Below, in pieces: positions 46,948 to 57,435 of a stretch of DNA of 64,000 nt. A model generated the notes under the pieces. The model saw only the letters and a program-made list of their open reading frames with translations. It was not told the DNA's origin and did no database searches. The stretch covers positions 3,162,001 to 3,226,000 of the forward strand of contig NC_007712.1 in the NCBI RefSeq assembly GCF_000010085.1, read 5' to 3'. The number at the start of each line of letters is the position of its first letter. Positions within the stretch are counted from its first letter, which is position 1. Source of the DNA: Sodalis glossinidius str. 'morsitans'. GTDB taxonomy: Bacteria; Pseudomonadota; Gammaproteobacteria; Enterobacterales; Enterobacteriaceae. Position numbers and translations under genes: made by a program.

Positions 46948-47802
46948 TTAGTGGCCGGTATCGAGTTCGGGGAAGGATTTGACCAATTCATCAATCGCTT
47001 TCATCTGGCGCAAGAACGGCTCCAGCTTGGCAATCGGCAAGGCCGAAGGGCCATCGCATTTGGCATTCGCCGGGTCCGGATGCGCTTCGATGAACAGGCC
47101 GGCGATACCGACCGCCATACCGGCGCGGGCCAATTCGCTCACCTGTGCGCGGCGCCCGCCGGAGGCGGCGCCAAACGGGTCACGGGTCTGCAGGGCATGA
47201 GTCACATCGAAAATCACCGGACAGCCGCCGGAAACCTGTTTCATCACATTAAAGCCGAGCATGTCAACGACCAGATTGTCATAGCCGAAATTGCTGCCGC
47301 GATCGCATAAGATCACCTGGTGGTTGCCGGCTTCCCGGAACTTATCGACGATATTACCGACCTGCCCCGGGCTGATGAACTGCGGTTTTTTTACGTTTAT
47401 CACCGCGCCGGTGCGGGCCATGGCCTCCACCAGATCGGTCTGGCGGGCAAGGAATGCGGGTAATTGAATCACATCTACTACGTCCGCCACGCTTTGCGCC
47501 TGGCCGGCTTCGTGCACATCGGTTATCACCTTCACGCCAAACTGCGCTTTCAGCTCGGAGAAGATCTTCATCCCCTCATCCAGACCCGGTCCACGATAGG
47601 AATGGATGGAGGAGCGGTTGGCTTTATCAAACGAGGCCTTGAACACATAGGGAATGCCCAGTTTCTCCGTCACGGTGACATAGTGTTCGCAGATGCGCAT
47701 CGCCAGATCGCGCGACTCCAGCACGTTCATGCCGCCAAACAGCACGAAGGGCAGATCGTTCGCTGCCTGGATGTCGCCAATATTGACCACCAAATGTTTC
47801 AT
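46948..47802 (-). CDS. kdsA: 3-deoxy-D-manno-octulosonate 8-phosphate synthase
   Basis: Condenses PEP with arabinose 5-phosphate for the Kdo of LPS. 284 residues, same as E. coli. Family segments are PFVLFGGMNVLESRDLAMRI, the substrate loop FKASFDKANRSSIHSYRGPG, and DVTHALQTRDPFGAASGGRR. Intact from ATG 47802. End of the prfA-prmC-sirB1-kdsA cluster, transcribed together on the minus strand. Confidence 0.97.
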   Translation of the reverse strand: MKHLVVNIGDIQAANDLPFVLFGGMNVLESRDLAMRICEHYVTVTEKLGIPYVFKASFDKANRSSIHSYRGPGLDEGMKIFSELKAQFGVKVITDVHEAGQAQSVADVVDVIQLPAFLARQTDLVEAMARTGAVINVKKPQFISPGQVGNIVDKFREAGNHQVILCDRGSNFGYDNLVVDMLGFNVMKQVSGGCPVIFDVTHALQTRDPFGAASGGRRAQVSELARAGMAVGIAGLFIEAHPDPANAKCDGPSALPIAKLEPFLRQMKAIDELVKSFPELDTGH

Positions 47803-47857
47803 GCTTCACCTTTTTGATTAAAATTGTCCGGCAACCGGTGGCAAACACCGCCGCCGA

Positions 47858-48667
47858 TCAATGTAGGGTAACCGATTTTTGCTCGATGGAGTGAATCTGA
47901 ACCTTAATCATCTCGCTGCCCGGATCTTCCGGACATTGCTCGACAAAGTAATTTAAGTCGTTGAGCGCCACGTGGTCGCACTCCAGCTCGACATAAATCA
48001 GGCCGCGATCGCGGATTTCGTAGGGATCCGCCGGGTCAAATTCCAGCATAGCCTCGCTGGCGCGCAACGCCAGCTCCATTTGCTTTTCGTCCATCAGCGC
48101 CCCTTTCAGGGTATCGAGCAATTTGCGCACCACGGTATTATTATCCGCCTCTTCCAAATCTTCTTCAGCAAGCTGCACCCCCTCGCCGAGATTACCCCGC
48201 AGCCAGATATCCAGCGTATGCGCATCCAGCGGGTCGCCATTGATGGGATTCATCAGCCACATCTCGCCGTCCAGCCAGTCGGCGCGCAGGATCATCTGCG
48301 TCGGGAAAATTACCGGCATCAAGGGGATCCCCAGTGCCTGGGCGATATGCAGCAAAATAATCCCCAGTGACGCGGGCAGCCCCTGACGGCGGTCCAATAC
48401 CGTATCCAGCCACAGTGCATCGGACAGACGGTAAACGCCGCCGACGCCGCCAAAGCCCCAGGTGCGGTAAAAGAGCTCGATCAGCAGGTCGAGCTGATCA
48501 TCCTGCGCCAGGTCGGCGGGAATACGGCGCCGTGCTTCTTCCGTCAGGCTTTGTAACCGGGCGCGGACGCTTTCGATGGCAAAATCGGGCCGGATGGCCT
48601 GGGTTACGCGCAGCATCCCCTCGCTTAAAGGATGCTGGTTATATTCAAAATCGGCAATCGTACTCAT
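47858..48667 (-). CDS. sirB1: SirB1 family protein (YchA)
   Basis: Transglutaminase-like/TPR protein of unclear role between prmC and kdsA in enterobacteria. The start at ATG 48667 (MSTIADFEYNQHPLSEGMLR) matches E. coli SirB1 rather than the longer upstream frame. 269 residues; conserved parts YRLSDALWLDTVLDRRQGLP and DPYEIRDRGLIYVELECDHV. Intact. The neighbouring sirB2, present in E. coli between prmC and sirB1, is not found here. Confidence 0.9.
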   Translation of the reverse strand: MSTIADFEYNQHPLSEGMLRVTQAIRPDFAIESVRARLQSLTEEARRRIPADLAQDDQLDLLIELFYRTWGFGGVGGVYRLSDALWLDTVLDRRQGLPASLGIILLHIAQALGIPLMPVIFPTQMILRADWLDGEMWLMNPINGDPLDAHTLDIWLRGNLGEGVQLAEEDLEEADNNTVVRKLLDTLKGALMDEKQMELALRASEAMLEFDPADPYEIRDRGLIYVELECDHVALNDLNYFVEQCPEDPGSEMIKVQIHSIEQKSVTLH

Positions 48668-48870
48668 AATGGTCCTGTTAACAGGGTGAGTCTGATAAGC
48701 GCCGGCGATGCAGCCGGCGTGACAAACAAATGGCACCCGGGAACAAGCGGCGGTAAACATGGTCCGGACGGGCATACCGCGGTGAAACTGCTGGCAGGTG
48801 CGACCATTCCTGGTCCTCGATCATCCCGTTGTCGCTCGTCGCGCACGCATTTCCTCCCCCTTGACGTCGG

Positions 48871-49719
48871 TCACGCTTGCGCGGGCGACCATTGTCCCTG
48901 GCTGACGCGCTCATTGTCGCCATAATCGCGCAGCGTGGCTATCTGACCAAAACCGGTATCCGCGAGCAGGCCGCGCACTGCTGCCCCCTGGCACCAGCCG
49001 TGCTCTAACACCAGCCAGCCGCCAGGTTCCAAATGGGCCCCCGCCCCGCGGCAGATTGCCGCCAGATCCTGGAGCCCATCCTCCCCCGCCACCAGTGCGC
49101 TACGTGGCTCGAAGCGTACGTCGCCCTGCATGAGATGGGGATCGTCCGCCTTAATATAAGGCGGATTACTCACAATAAGACGATAGCGTTGCGCCTGCAA
49201 TGGTTTAAACCAGTCACCTTCGTGGAACTGCACATTTCTCAGCCCCAAGCGCGCGGCGTTAGCGCGGGCGAGCGCCACGGCGCCGGGCAGGCGATCGATG
49301 CCGGTTATCCGCCATTCGGGCCGCTCCGAAGCCAGCGCCAGCGCGATGGCGCCGCTGCCGGTACCCAAATCCAGCACCTCGGCGCGGCCGGGCGACAGCA
49401 AGTCCAGAGCGCGCTGAACCAGACATTCGGTGTCGGGGCGCGGAATCAGCGTGTCGGCCGACACGCGTAGCGGCAAAGACCAGAACTCACGCTCGCCGGT
49501 CAAATAGGCTACGGGTTCGCCCCGTTCCCGCCGCGCTAATAACGCCTCAAGCGTAGCATGCTGGGCATCCGTCAGCGGGGTCTCGCCGAAAGCCAGCAGA
49601 CGGGTGCGCGCCACGCCGGTCTGCTGCGCCAGCAGAATTTCGGCATCGCTCCTGGCGCTGGGACTTTGGGACGCGCGCAGCCGGGACACGGCCTGGGACA
49701 GCCATTGCTGCCAGGTCAT
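48871..49719 (-). CDS. prmC: release factor glutamine methyltransferase PrmC
   Basis: Methylates the GGQ glutamine of release factors. 282 residues; SAM site LDLGTGSGAIALALASE, catalytic NPPY (SNPPYIKADDPHLM). Start ATG 49719 overlaps the prfA stop by one base. Intact. Confidence 0.96.
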   Translation of the reverse strand: MTWQQWLSQAVSRLRASQSPSARSDAEILLAQQTGVARTRLLAFGETPLTDAQHATLEALLARRERGEPVAYLTGEREFWSLPLRVSADTLIPRPDTECLVQRALDLLSPGRAEVLDLGTGSGAIALALASERPEWRITGIDRLPGAVALARANAARLGLRNVQFHEGDWFKPLQAQRYRLIVSNPPYIKADDPHLMQGDVRFEPRSALVAGEDGLQDLAAICRGAGAHLEPGGWLVLEHGWCQGAAVRGLLADTGFGQIATLRDYGDNERVSQGQWSPAQA

Positions 49720-50801
49720 CAGGGCGTCTCGGACAACGCGGCGAGCTGATCAGCCTGATACTCCTGCATGATAGGTTGGATCAGCATGTCGAGCTTGCCT
49801 TCGATAACTTCATCCAGCCTGTAAAGCGTCAGGCCGATACGGTGATCGGTCACCCGCCCCTGGGGAAAATTGTAGGTGCGGATGCGATCGGACCGATCGC
49901 CGCTGCCCAGGAGATTACGGCGCGTGGAGGACTCTTCCTGCTGCCGGCGCTGGACTTCGGCGGCGCGCAGACGCGCGCCCAATACCGCCAGGGCCTTGGC
50001 TTTATTCTTGTGCTGGGAGCGTTCATCCTGGCATTCCACCACCAGCCCGGTGGGCAGATGGGTAATGCGGATAGCCGAGTCAGTGGTATTGACATGCTGA
50101 CCGCCCGCGCCGGAGGAGCGGAAGGTGTCGATGCGTAGATCGCCGGCGTTGATTTCCGGCAGCTCCGCCTCCGGGATTTCCGGCATCACCGCCACGGTGC
50201 AGGCAGAGGTATGGATACGGCCCTGGGATTCGGTTTCCGGTACGCGCTGCACGCGATGACCGCCGGATTCAAATTTCAGTAGTCCGTAGGCGCCCTCATG
50301 GGACACCTTGGCGATGACCTCTTTGAAGCCGCCGTGCTCGCCGTAGCTGGCGCTGACGATTTCCACCTTCCAGCGCCGGGTCTCGGCGTAACGGCTGTAC
50401 ATGCGAAACAGGTCGCCTGCGAACAGCGCCGCCTCATCTCCGCCGGTGCCGGCACGCACTTCCAGAAAACAGCCGCGTTCGTCATCGGGATCCCGCGGCA
50501 ACAGCAGCACCTGCAATTGCTGCTCAAGCTGCTCCAGACTGGCGCCGGACGCCAGCAGCTCCTCCTGCGCCATGTCGCGCATTTCCGGATCCTGCAGCAG
50601 GTGCTCCGCGGTGTGGATATCTTCTTGTACCTGCCACCAATGCTGAAAACAGCGGGTAACATCAGACAGCTGCGCGTACTCCTTCGACAGGGCGCGAAAA
50701 CGGATCTGATCGGATATGACGCCGGGATCGCCGAGCAGAACTTCCACTTCTTCGCGGCGCTCTTGCAACGCCTCCAATTTGGCGACTATCGAGGACTTCA
50801 T
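49719..50801 (-). CDS. prfA: peptide chain release factor 1
   Basis: Terminates translation at UAG and UAA. 360 residues, family length. GGQ loop SGAGGQHVNTTDSAIRITH, and codon-recognition region PETESQGRIHTSACTVAVMP. Located just after hemA with a 24-base gap, as in E. coli. Intact. Confidence 0.97.
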   Translation of the reverse strand: MKSSIVAKLEALQERREEVEVLLGDPGVISDQIRFRALSKEYAQLSDVTRCFQHWWQVQEDIHTAEHLLQDPEMRDMAQEELLASGASLEQLEQQLQVLLLPRDPDDERGCFLEVRAGTGGDEAALFAGDLFRMYSRYAETRRWKVEIVSASYGEHGGFKEVIAKVSHEGAYGLLKFESGGHRVQRVPETESQGRIHTSACTVAVMPEIPEAELPEINAGDLRIDTFRSSGAGGQHVNTTDSAIRITHLPTGLVVECQDERSQHKNKAKALAVLGARLRAAEVQRRQQEESSTRRNLLGSGDRSDRIRTYNFPQGRVTDHRIGLTLYRLDEVIEGKLDMLIQPIMQEYQADQLAALSETP

Positions 50802-50825
50802 ACGTGGTGGTTTACCTTATGTATA

Positions 50826-52088
50826 TCAGTGCGTGTCCAGTCCGAGACCGTCGCGCAAAATTTGTAGACGCTCGGCGTCGCCTTCGCGGGCGGCCTGCTG
50901 CAGCGATTTGGTCGGCGTATGGATAAGACGGTTGGTCAGCTTGTACGCCATGTCTTTCACCACCTGTTCCGGGTCGGCGCCAAGGCGCAGTGCGGCCAGC
51001 GCGCGGGCTTCAAACTCCTCCCGCAGGCTATCGGCCTGCGTGCGGTAATCGCGAATCGCCTCCACCGCCGACTGGCTGCGCAGCCAACCCATAAAATCCA
51101 TACTTTCCTGCGCAACGATGGTTTCCGCCAATACCGCGGCATGTTTACGCTGCGCCAGATTTTTTTCTATGATGGCCTGGAGATCGTCCACCGTATACAG
51201 ATAGGCATCTGCCAACTTTGCCACCTCCGGTTCGATATCGCGCGGTACGGCGATATCCACCAATAACATGGGCTGATAACGGCGCTGTTTCAACGCTCGC
51301 TCCACCATTCCTTTACCGATAATCGGCAGCGTGCTGGCGGTAGAGGTGATAATAATGTCTGCCTCACCCAATTGGCTATCAATTTCCGCCAGATTGATGA
51401 CATCAGCGCCAACGTCTTCCGCCAGCCGCTGCGCCCGCTCGGGGGTGCGGTTAGCGATAAGCAGGCGCTTGACTTTATGCTCGCGCAGGTGGCGCGCCAC
51501 CAGCTCAATCGTTTCGCCGGCGCCCACCAGCAGCACCGTCACGTCGGCCAGGGATTCAAATATCTGCCGCGCCAGCGTGCAGGCGGCGAACGCCACCGAC
51601 ACCGCGTGGGAGCCGATCTCGGTTTCGGTGCGGACCCGTTTGGCAACCGAAAAGGATTTCTGAAACCATCGCTCCAGGTCCACCGACAGGCCGTGCCCCC
51701 GGCGGGATTCAGCGAAGGCTTTCTTTACCTGTCCCAAAATTTGCGGCTCGCCGAGCACCAAAGAGTCCAGGCCGCTGGCAACGCGCATCAAATGGCTGAC
51801 GGCTTCGTCGCCCAGATGCCAGTAAAGACTCTGGCGCACCTCGTCCGGCTCCAGCTGGTGATAATCGCACAGCCAGCGTACCAGCGCCTCTTGCAAATCA
51901 GCCTGTTGCTCAACACTCAAATACAGCTCAGTGCGGTTACAGGTAGACAGCACGACGCCGCCCTGCACCAGCGGGTGCGCAAGCAAGCTGCCCAGCGCCT
52001 GGTCGAGGGTCTCGGGTGAGAACGCCACCCTTTCGCGCAAAGCGACCGGCGCTGTTTTGTGATTGATACCGAGTGCGAGCAATGTCAT
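50826..52088 (-). CDS. hemA: glutamyl-tRNA reductase
   Basis: First committed step of tetrapyrrole synthesis from Glu-tRNA. 420 residues; catalytic region VVLSTCNRTELYLSVEQQAD with the nucleophilic Cys, and NADPH domain VLLVGAGETIELVARHLREH. N-terminus MTLLALGINHKTAPVALRER carries the short stretch that makes HemA a target of heme-regulated proteolysis in Salmonella. Divergent from lolB. Intact. Confidence 0.97.
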   Translation of the reverse strand: MTLLALGINHKTAPVALRERVAFSPETLDQALGSLLAHPLVQGGVVLSTCNRTELYLSVEQQADLQEALVRWLCDYHQLEPDEVRQSLYWHLGDEAVSHLMRVASGLDSLVLGEPQILGQVKKAFAESRRGHGLSVDLERWFQKSFSVAKRVRTETEIGSHAVSVAFAACTLARQIFESLADVTVLLVGAGETIELVARHLREHKVKRLLIANRTPERAQRLAEDVGADVINLAEIDSQLGEADIIITSTASTLPIIGKGMVERALKQRRYQPMLLVDIAVPRDIEPEVAKLADAYLYTVDDLQAIIEKNLAQRKHAAVLAETIVAQESMDFMGWLRSQSAVEAIRDYRTQADSLREEFEARALAALRLGADPEQVVKDMAYKLTNRLIHTPTKSLQQAAREGDAERLQILRDGLGLDTH

Positions 52089-52311
52089 GGATTAAGGTTA
52101 CAGAGTAGTACAAGCGTTAATATGGTTATCGTCTGCGCGCATTCTACTTGATGCACAGGTGCAAGAAAAGCCGCACCGCACTTTCCTCCCCTTAAGGTGT
52201 ACAACTTGTAAGGGTATAAAATCAAACTATTAAAGCCATTGACGCTAACGATGCCCTCCGCTAGCGTGAAAGAAAGCCAATCATCCCGCGATATTGAAGG
52301 AAGTTGAAGTC

Positions 52312-52932
52312 ATGCATGAGCGTAATTACGCCGTTTTCCGTTTGCTGCCGCTGGCCAGTCTGCTGCTGGCAGCCTGTAGTGTCCATACGCCTTCCGGCCC
52401 GGCCAAAAGCCAGACGTCGCCGGAATGGCGCGCCCACCAGCAGTCGCTCTCCGCACTCGGCCGTTACCAGACCCGCGGCGCCTTCGCCTATCTTTCCAGC
52501 CAGCAGAAAGTTTACGCCCTCTTCAATTGGCAGCAGACCAGCGCCGATCGCTACCGGCTGATTTTGACCAACCCGCTCGGCAGCACCGAGATGGATCTGA
52601 ATGTTCAGCCTGGCGTGGCCCAGCTTGTCAACAATCAGGGCAAACGCTATGTCAGCGATGATCCCGAGGTGATGATCCAGAAGCTGGCCGGCATGTCTAT
52701 CCCGCTCAACGACCTGCGCCAATGGATGCTCGGCCTGCCAGGCGATGCCACCGATTTTACCCTGGATTCCCGCGGCTATCTGCATACCCTGAATTATAGC
52801 CACAACGGGCAGCTCTGGACCGTGACCTATCAAGGCTATCACGACGATACCGTCCCGGCGCTGCCGTCGAATCTGAAGTTGCGCCAGGGCGACAATCGCA
52901 TCAAATTGAAAATGGATAGCTGGAGCCTGTAA
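52312..52932 (+). CDS. lolB: outer-membrane lipoprotein insertase LolB
   Basis: Receives lipoproteins from LolA and inserts them in the outer membrane. 206 residues; lipoprotein signal with LLAAC lipobox, then [20 protein letters not shown] and [20 protein letters not shown] 52312 is preceded by GAAGGAAG. TAA overlaps the ispE ATG by one base, giving coupling. Intact. Confidence 0.95.
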
Positions 52933-53789
52933 TGACACGCCAGTGGCCGGCCCCGGCCAAACTTAATCTGTTTTTATATATCACCGGCCGACGCGCCGAT
53001 GGCTATCATTTGCTGCAAACGCTATTCCAGTTTCTGGATTATGGCGACACGCTGACCATCACGCCCACCGCCGACGGCCGCATTCGCCTGATGAACCCGA
53101 TCGCGGGCGTAGCGGAACAAGACAACCTTATCGTGCGCGCCGCAAGGCTTTTGCAGCGCCACTGTTTTGCAGCGGGTGACCCCGCGGCGCCGGGAGCAGA
53201 TATTCAGTTGGAGAAAGTCCTGCCGATGGGTGGGGGTCTCGGGGGAGGATCTTCCGACGCCGCCACCGTGCTGGTAGCGCTTAATGCCCAGTGGCTCTGC
53301 GGGCTGGATGTGGCCACTCTGGCGCAGTTAGGACTGTCGCTCGGCGCCGATGTACCGGTATTTGTGCGCGGCGAGGCGGCGTTTGCCGAAGGCATCGGCG
53401 AGCGCCTCACGCCGGCTGCCCCGGCGGAAAAATGGTATCTGGTCGCCGTGCCGCCGGTCAGTATTGCCACGCCACGCATTTTCGGCGATCCTGAGCTTAA
53501 TAGAGACGCACCGCAGCGCTCACTAGCCCAGCTCATGACCGCGCCTTTTCATAATGATTGTGAGCCGATCGCAAGAAAACATTTTTCCGCGGTTGAACAG
53601 CATCTTTCATGGCTGTTAGAATACGCGCCGTCACGACTGACTGGCACAGGCGCTTGTGTATTTGCCGAATTCGATACCGAGGCCGCCGCCCGTCAGGTTT
53701 TATCGCAGGCCCCGGCATGGATGCGCGGTTTTGTGGCCCGAGGCGTTAACGTTTCCCCGCTGCACCGCGCGTTGTCAGGGGCGCAATGA
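52932..53789 (+). CDS. ispE: 4-diphosphocytidyl-2-C-methyl-D-erythritol kinase
   Basis: GHMP kinase of the MEP isoprenoid pathway. 285 residues; N-terminal [20 protein letters not shown] with the family lysine, ATP loop [20 protein letters not shown]. Overlaps lolB. Intact. Confidence 0.96.
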
Positions 53790-53908
53790 GCCGCCTGACG
53801 GTGGCCTGATGCATTACCCGTATGGCATTGCCCCGAATGGCGCCGCCGCCTTCCCCGGCGTCAGGCTGGCGCAATACCTTCTCTGGACGCAAGCCTGAGG
53901 TTCTTCTC

Positions 53909-54856
53909 GTGCCCGATATGAAGCTTTTTGCTGGAAACGCTACCCCGGAACTGGCGCAACGTATTGCCAACCGTTTATATACTAGTCTCGGCAATGCCGC
54001 CGTCGGCCGTTTCAGCGACGGTGAAGTCAGTGTGCAAATCAATGAAAACGTTCGCGGTGGCGATATTTTCATCATTCAGTCCACCTGCGCGCCCACCAAT
54101 GACAACCTGATGGAACTGGTGGTCATGGTTGATGCGCTGCGCCGGGCTTCCGCCGGTCGTATCACCGCCGTTATCCCATACTTTGGCTATGCGCGTCAGG
54201 ATCGCCGCGTCCGTTCCGCCCGCGTTCCGATTACCGCCAAAGTCGTGGCCGATTTTCTGTCAAGCGTCGGCGTTGACCGCGTGCTGACAGTCGACCTGCA
54301 TGCTGAACAGATTCAGGGCTTCTTCGACGTGCCGGTGGACAACGTGTTCGGCAGCCCGATCCTGCTGGAAGATATGCTGCAGCAGGATTTGGAAAATCCG
54401 ATCGTCGTTTCCCCCGATATCGGCGGCGTCGTGCGCGCACGTGCAATAGCCAAGCTACTTAACGATACCGACATGGCGATTATCGACAAGCGCCGCCCGC
54501 GCGCCAACGTGTCTCAGGTTATGCATATTATCGGCGACGTGGCGGGTCGCGACTGCGTGCTGGTGGATGATATGATCGATACCGGCGGTACCTTGTGCAA
54601 AGCCGCCGAAGCGCTGAAGGAACGCGGCGCCAAGCGGGTATTTGCCTACGCCACGCACCCGATTTTTTCGGGCAATGCCTATGAGAACATCAAGAATTCG
54701 GTCATAGATGAAGTGATCGTCTGCGATACTATCCCGCTGGATCCGGCCATCAAGGCGCTGCCCAACGTGCGTACGCTGACGCTGTCCGGGATGCTAGCGG
54801 AGGCGATTCGCCGCATTAGCAATGAAGAATCCATCTCGGCCATGTTTGAGCACTGA
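53909..54856 (+). CDS. prs: ribose-phosphate pyrophosphokinase
   Basis: Makes PRPP from ribose 5-phosphate and ATP. The GTG start at 53909 (reading MPDMKLFAGNATPELAQRIA) gives exactly 315 residues as in E. coli, which also uses GTG. PRPP-binding loop DDMIDTGGTLCKAAEAL, flexible catalytic loop YARQDRRVRSARVPITAK. Intact. Lies 120 bases after ispE. Confidence 0.97.
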   Translation: MPDMKLFAGNATPELAQRIANRLYTSLGNAAVGRFSDGEVSVQINENVRGGDIFIIQSTCAPTNDNLMELVVMVDALRRASAGRITAVIPYFGYARQDRRVRSARVPITAKVVADFLSSVGVDRVLTVDLHAEQIQGFFDVPVDNVFGSPILLEDMLQQDLENPIVVSPDIGGVVRARAIAKLLNDTDMAIIDKRRPRANVSQVMHIIGDVAGRDCVLVDDMIDTGGTLCKAAEALKERGAKRVFAYATHPIFSGNAYENIKNSVIDEVIVCDTIPLDPAIKALPNVRTLTLSGMLAEAIRRISNEESISAMFEH

Positions 54857-55144
54857 TCATACAGGGGCGCCCGCGCTGGTCAGACGGCGCCCGGAAATAT
54901 CACCGCGGTTTGCCCAAAAAGCACAGTCTGTTTATCTCCCACCAGGGGATTCGCATAAGCTTGTAGCCACTGTGCGATTTAGTCTTAAAGCCATTGCCGG
55001 TAAGGCTAACGGTATAACCGCAGCAGCCGGGGATCCCTCCCTGCTCTAGGCACGGCGGTGCGTACGATTTTGACCATACCCTGTCCCAGCCGCACGTCTT
55101 ATGTCAGCCTTGCATTGCCCGTCTGGGCGGGATCGGGCTACGCG

Positions 55145-55415
55145 TTAATGGTAGCGGGCATTCTGGTTTTTTCGGCAACGCGCGTCAAAACGGCGATGCC
55201 ACCAGTAGCGATCCGAAATTTCCTCGTGACCGCTCATACGCGCGCCACAACAGTGCGCCGACAAAAATGCCCATAATGCCGCCGTTGGCCATCAGTGCAA
55301 GCATAGTGATCTGGGGCAACTGGTTCAGTACCGATACGGCGATACTGGCAACCATCAGTACCATGCCTGCGCCCATGAGGTCATTGCCGACCAGCATTGC
55401 TGATTTACGTCTTAT
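55145..55415 (-). pseudogene. ychH: ychH pseudogene, stress-induced inner-membrane protein
   Basis: Reads RRKSAMLVGNDLMGAGMVLM, then VSVLNQLPQITMLALMANGG, matching YchH. The expected start codon is ATA at 55413-55415, placed just after a perfect AGGAGG ribosome site, so ATG has mutated to ATA. After VGALLW a frameshift moves the C-terminus (GARMSGHEEISDRYWWHRRF, DARCRKN) to another frame ending at TAA 55145-55147. Sits between prs and pth, minus strand, as expected. Confidence 0.85.
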
Positions 55416-55644
55416 GCTACACCTCCTGAATGTTCGTTCTGACGCCCTGCCCGGCGTCAATCCTTGTACTGCTTAAAGTATAGCCAGAGTAAATTTCTCA
55501 CCTTGTGGTGACGATCACAGACCTTTCAATAAATCACACAAATCGACGCAAACCGCACCGACACGGCCCTGCCGTGGATTTGAATTGTTTTGCCCGGGCA
55601 GAGTAAACTAACACGCAAACCGCCCGATGAGAGTAAGACAAGAC

Positions 55645-56229
55645 GTGAAGATCAAATTAATTGTAGGCCTGGCCAATCCCGGCGCTGAGTACGCCGCCAC
55701 CCGCCACAACGCCGGCGCCTGGTATGTTGAGTTACTGGCGGAGCGCTACCGGCAGACGCTGAAAGAAGAAAGTAAATTCTACGGCTATACCGGCCGGCTG
55801 ACCCTCGGCGGCCAGGATGTCCGCCTGTTGGTGCCCACGACCTTTATGAATCTTAGCGGGAAAGCGGTGGCGGCGATGGCCACGTTTTACCGCATCGCGC
55901 CGGAGGACATTCTGGTCGCACACGATGAACTGGATCTGTTGCCCGGCAGCGCCCGGCTGAAGCTGGGGGGAGGCCATGGCGGCCATAACGGTCTGAAAGA
56001 CATCATCAGCCGCCTGGGCAACAATCCCCAGTTTCACCGCCTGCGTATCGGCATCAGCCATCCGGGGGACAAAAATCAAGTCGTGGGCTTCGTGCTTGGC
56101 AAACCGCCCACAGCAGAACGCCAGCTAATAGATAGCGCCATTGACGAAGCGGTACGCTGCACGGAGATCCTCGTGACCCAGGATGCCGTGAAGGCCATGA
56201 ATCGCCTGCATGCCTATCGCCCCGGTTAA
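55645..56229 (+). CDS. pth: peptidyl-tRNA hydrolase
   Basis: Releases peptides from stalled peptidyl-tRNA. The GTG at 55645 (MKIKLIVGLANPGAEYAATR) gives about 194 residues as in E. coli; an upstream ATG at 55627 would add six residues. Catalytic His in RHNAGAWYVELL, and GGGHGGHNGLKDIISRLGNN. Intact. Confidence 0.95.
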   Translation: MKIKLIVGLANPGAEYAATRHNAGAWYVELLAERYRQTLKEESKFYGYTGRLTLGGQDVRLLVPTTFMNLSGKAVAAMATFYRIAPEDILVAHDELDLLPGSARLKLGGGHGGHNGLKDIISRLGNNPQFHRLRIGISHPGDKNQVVGFVLGKPPTAERQLIDSAIDEAVRCTEILVTQDAVKAMNRLHAYRPG

Positions 56230-56343
56230 ACACCGGGCGTCAAGTAATGGCCGGATTCTGTGTATAATGAATGTTTAGAATGATCTCATGCCGGCAATGG
56301 CAGTTAACCGGCTGATAATATAGCTATTTAAGGTGAAATTACC

Positions 56344-57435
56344 ATGGGTTTCAAATGCGGTATCGTCGGGTTGCCCAACGTGGGCAAATCCACTTTGTTT
56401 AATGCGCTGACCAAGGCGGGCATCGAAACAGCCAACTTCCCGTTTTGTACCATTGAGCCGAATACCGGTGTGGTGCCGATGCCCGACGCGCGCATGGATC
56501 AATTGGCGGAGATCGTCAAGCCGCAACGTACCGTGCCGACGACCATGGAGTTTGTCGATATCGCCGGACTGGTGAAAGGCGCGTCTAAAGGGGAAGGTCT
56601 GGGCAACCAGTTCCTGACCAACATCCGTGAGACCGAGGCCATCGGCCATGTCGTGCGCTGCTTTGAAAACGACAATATCATTCATGTGGCGGGGAAAGTC
56701 TGTCCGGCGGAAGATATTGATGTCATCAATACCGAGCTGGCCTTGTCCGACCTGGAGGCGTGCGAGCGCGCCATCCACCGGGTGCAAAAACGGGCTAAGG
56801 GTGGCGATAAAGATGCCAAACTGGAGCTGTCGGCGCTGGAAAAATGCATGCACCACCTGAGCAATGCCGGCATGCTACGCACGCTTGACTTGTCTGTCGA
56901 AGAGAAAAGCGCCATTCGCTATCTAAGCTTCTTGACGCTGAAACCCACGATGTACATTGCCAACGTCAACGAAGACGGTTTCGAGAATAATCCTTATCTA
57001 GATGAGGTGCGCGCCATTGCTGCGGCTGAAGGGTCGGTGGTGGTCGCGGTCTGTGCCGCGGTGGAATCCGATATCGCCGAGCTCGATGAAGAAGAGCGCG
57101 AAGAATTTATGGCGGAGCTGGGGCTTGAAGAGCCGGGCCTGAATCGCGTCATTCGCGCCGGCTATGAGCTTCTCAATTTGCAGACCTATTTTACCGCCGG
57201 GGTCAAAGAAGTGCGCGCCTGGACCATCCCGGTCGGCGCCACCGCGCCGCAGGCGGCCGGGAAAATCCACACCGACTTTGAAAAAGGATTTATCCGCGCC
57301 CAGACCATTTCCTTTGCCGATTTCATTACCTATAAAGGGGAGCAAGGCGCGAAAGAGGCCGGCAAAATGCGTTCCGAAGGAAAAGAATATGTGGTGAAAG
57401 ACGGCGACGTGATGAATTTCCTGTTCAACGTCTAA
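56344..57435 (+). CDS. ychF: redox-regulated ribosome-binding ATPase YchF
   Basis: Obg-family ATPase that binds ribosomes. 363 residues, as in E. coli. P-loop GLPNVGKSTLFNALTKAG, G3 VDIAGLVKGASKGEG, TGS-like C-terminal domain ending YVVKDGDVMNFLFNV. Ribosome site AAGGTGA before ATG 56344. Intact, with its own terminator. Confidence 0.97.
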   Translation: MGFKCGIVGLPNVGKSTLFNALTKAGIETANFPFCTIEPNTGVVPMPDARMDQLAEIVKPQRTVPTTMEFVDIAGLVKGASKGEGLGNQFLTNIRETEAIGHVVRCFENDNIIHVAGKVCPAEDIDVINTELALSDLEACERAIHRVQKRAKGGDKDAKLELSALEKCMHHLSNAGMLRTLDLSVEEKSAIRYLSFLTLKPTMYIANVNEDGFENNPYLDEVRAIAAAEGSVVVAVCAAVESDIAELDEEEREEFMAELGLEEPGLNRVIRAGYELLNLQTYFTAGVKEVRAWTIPVGATAPQAAGKIHTDFEKGFIRAQTISFADFITYKGEQGAKEAGKMRSEGKEYVVKDGDVMNFLFNV

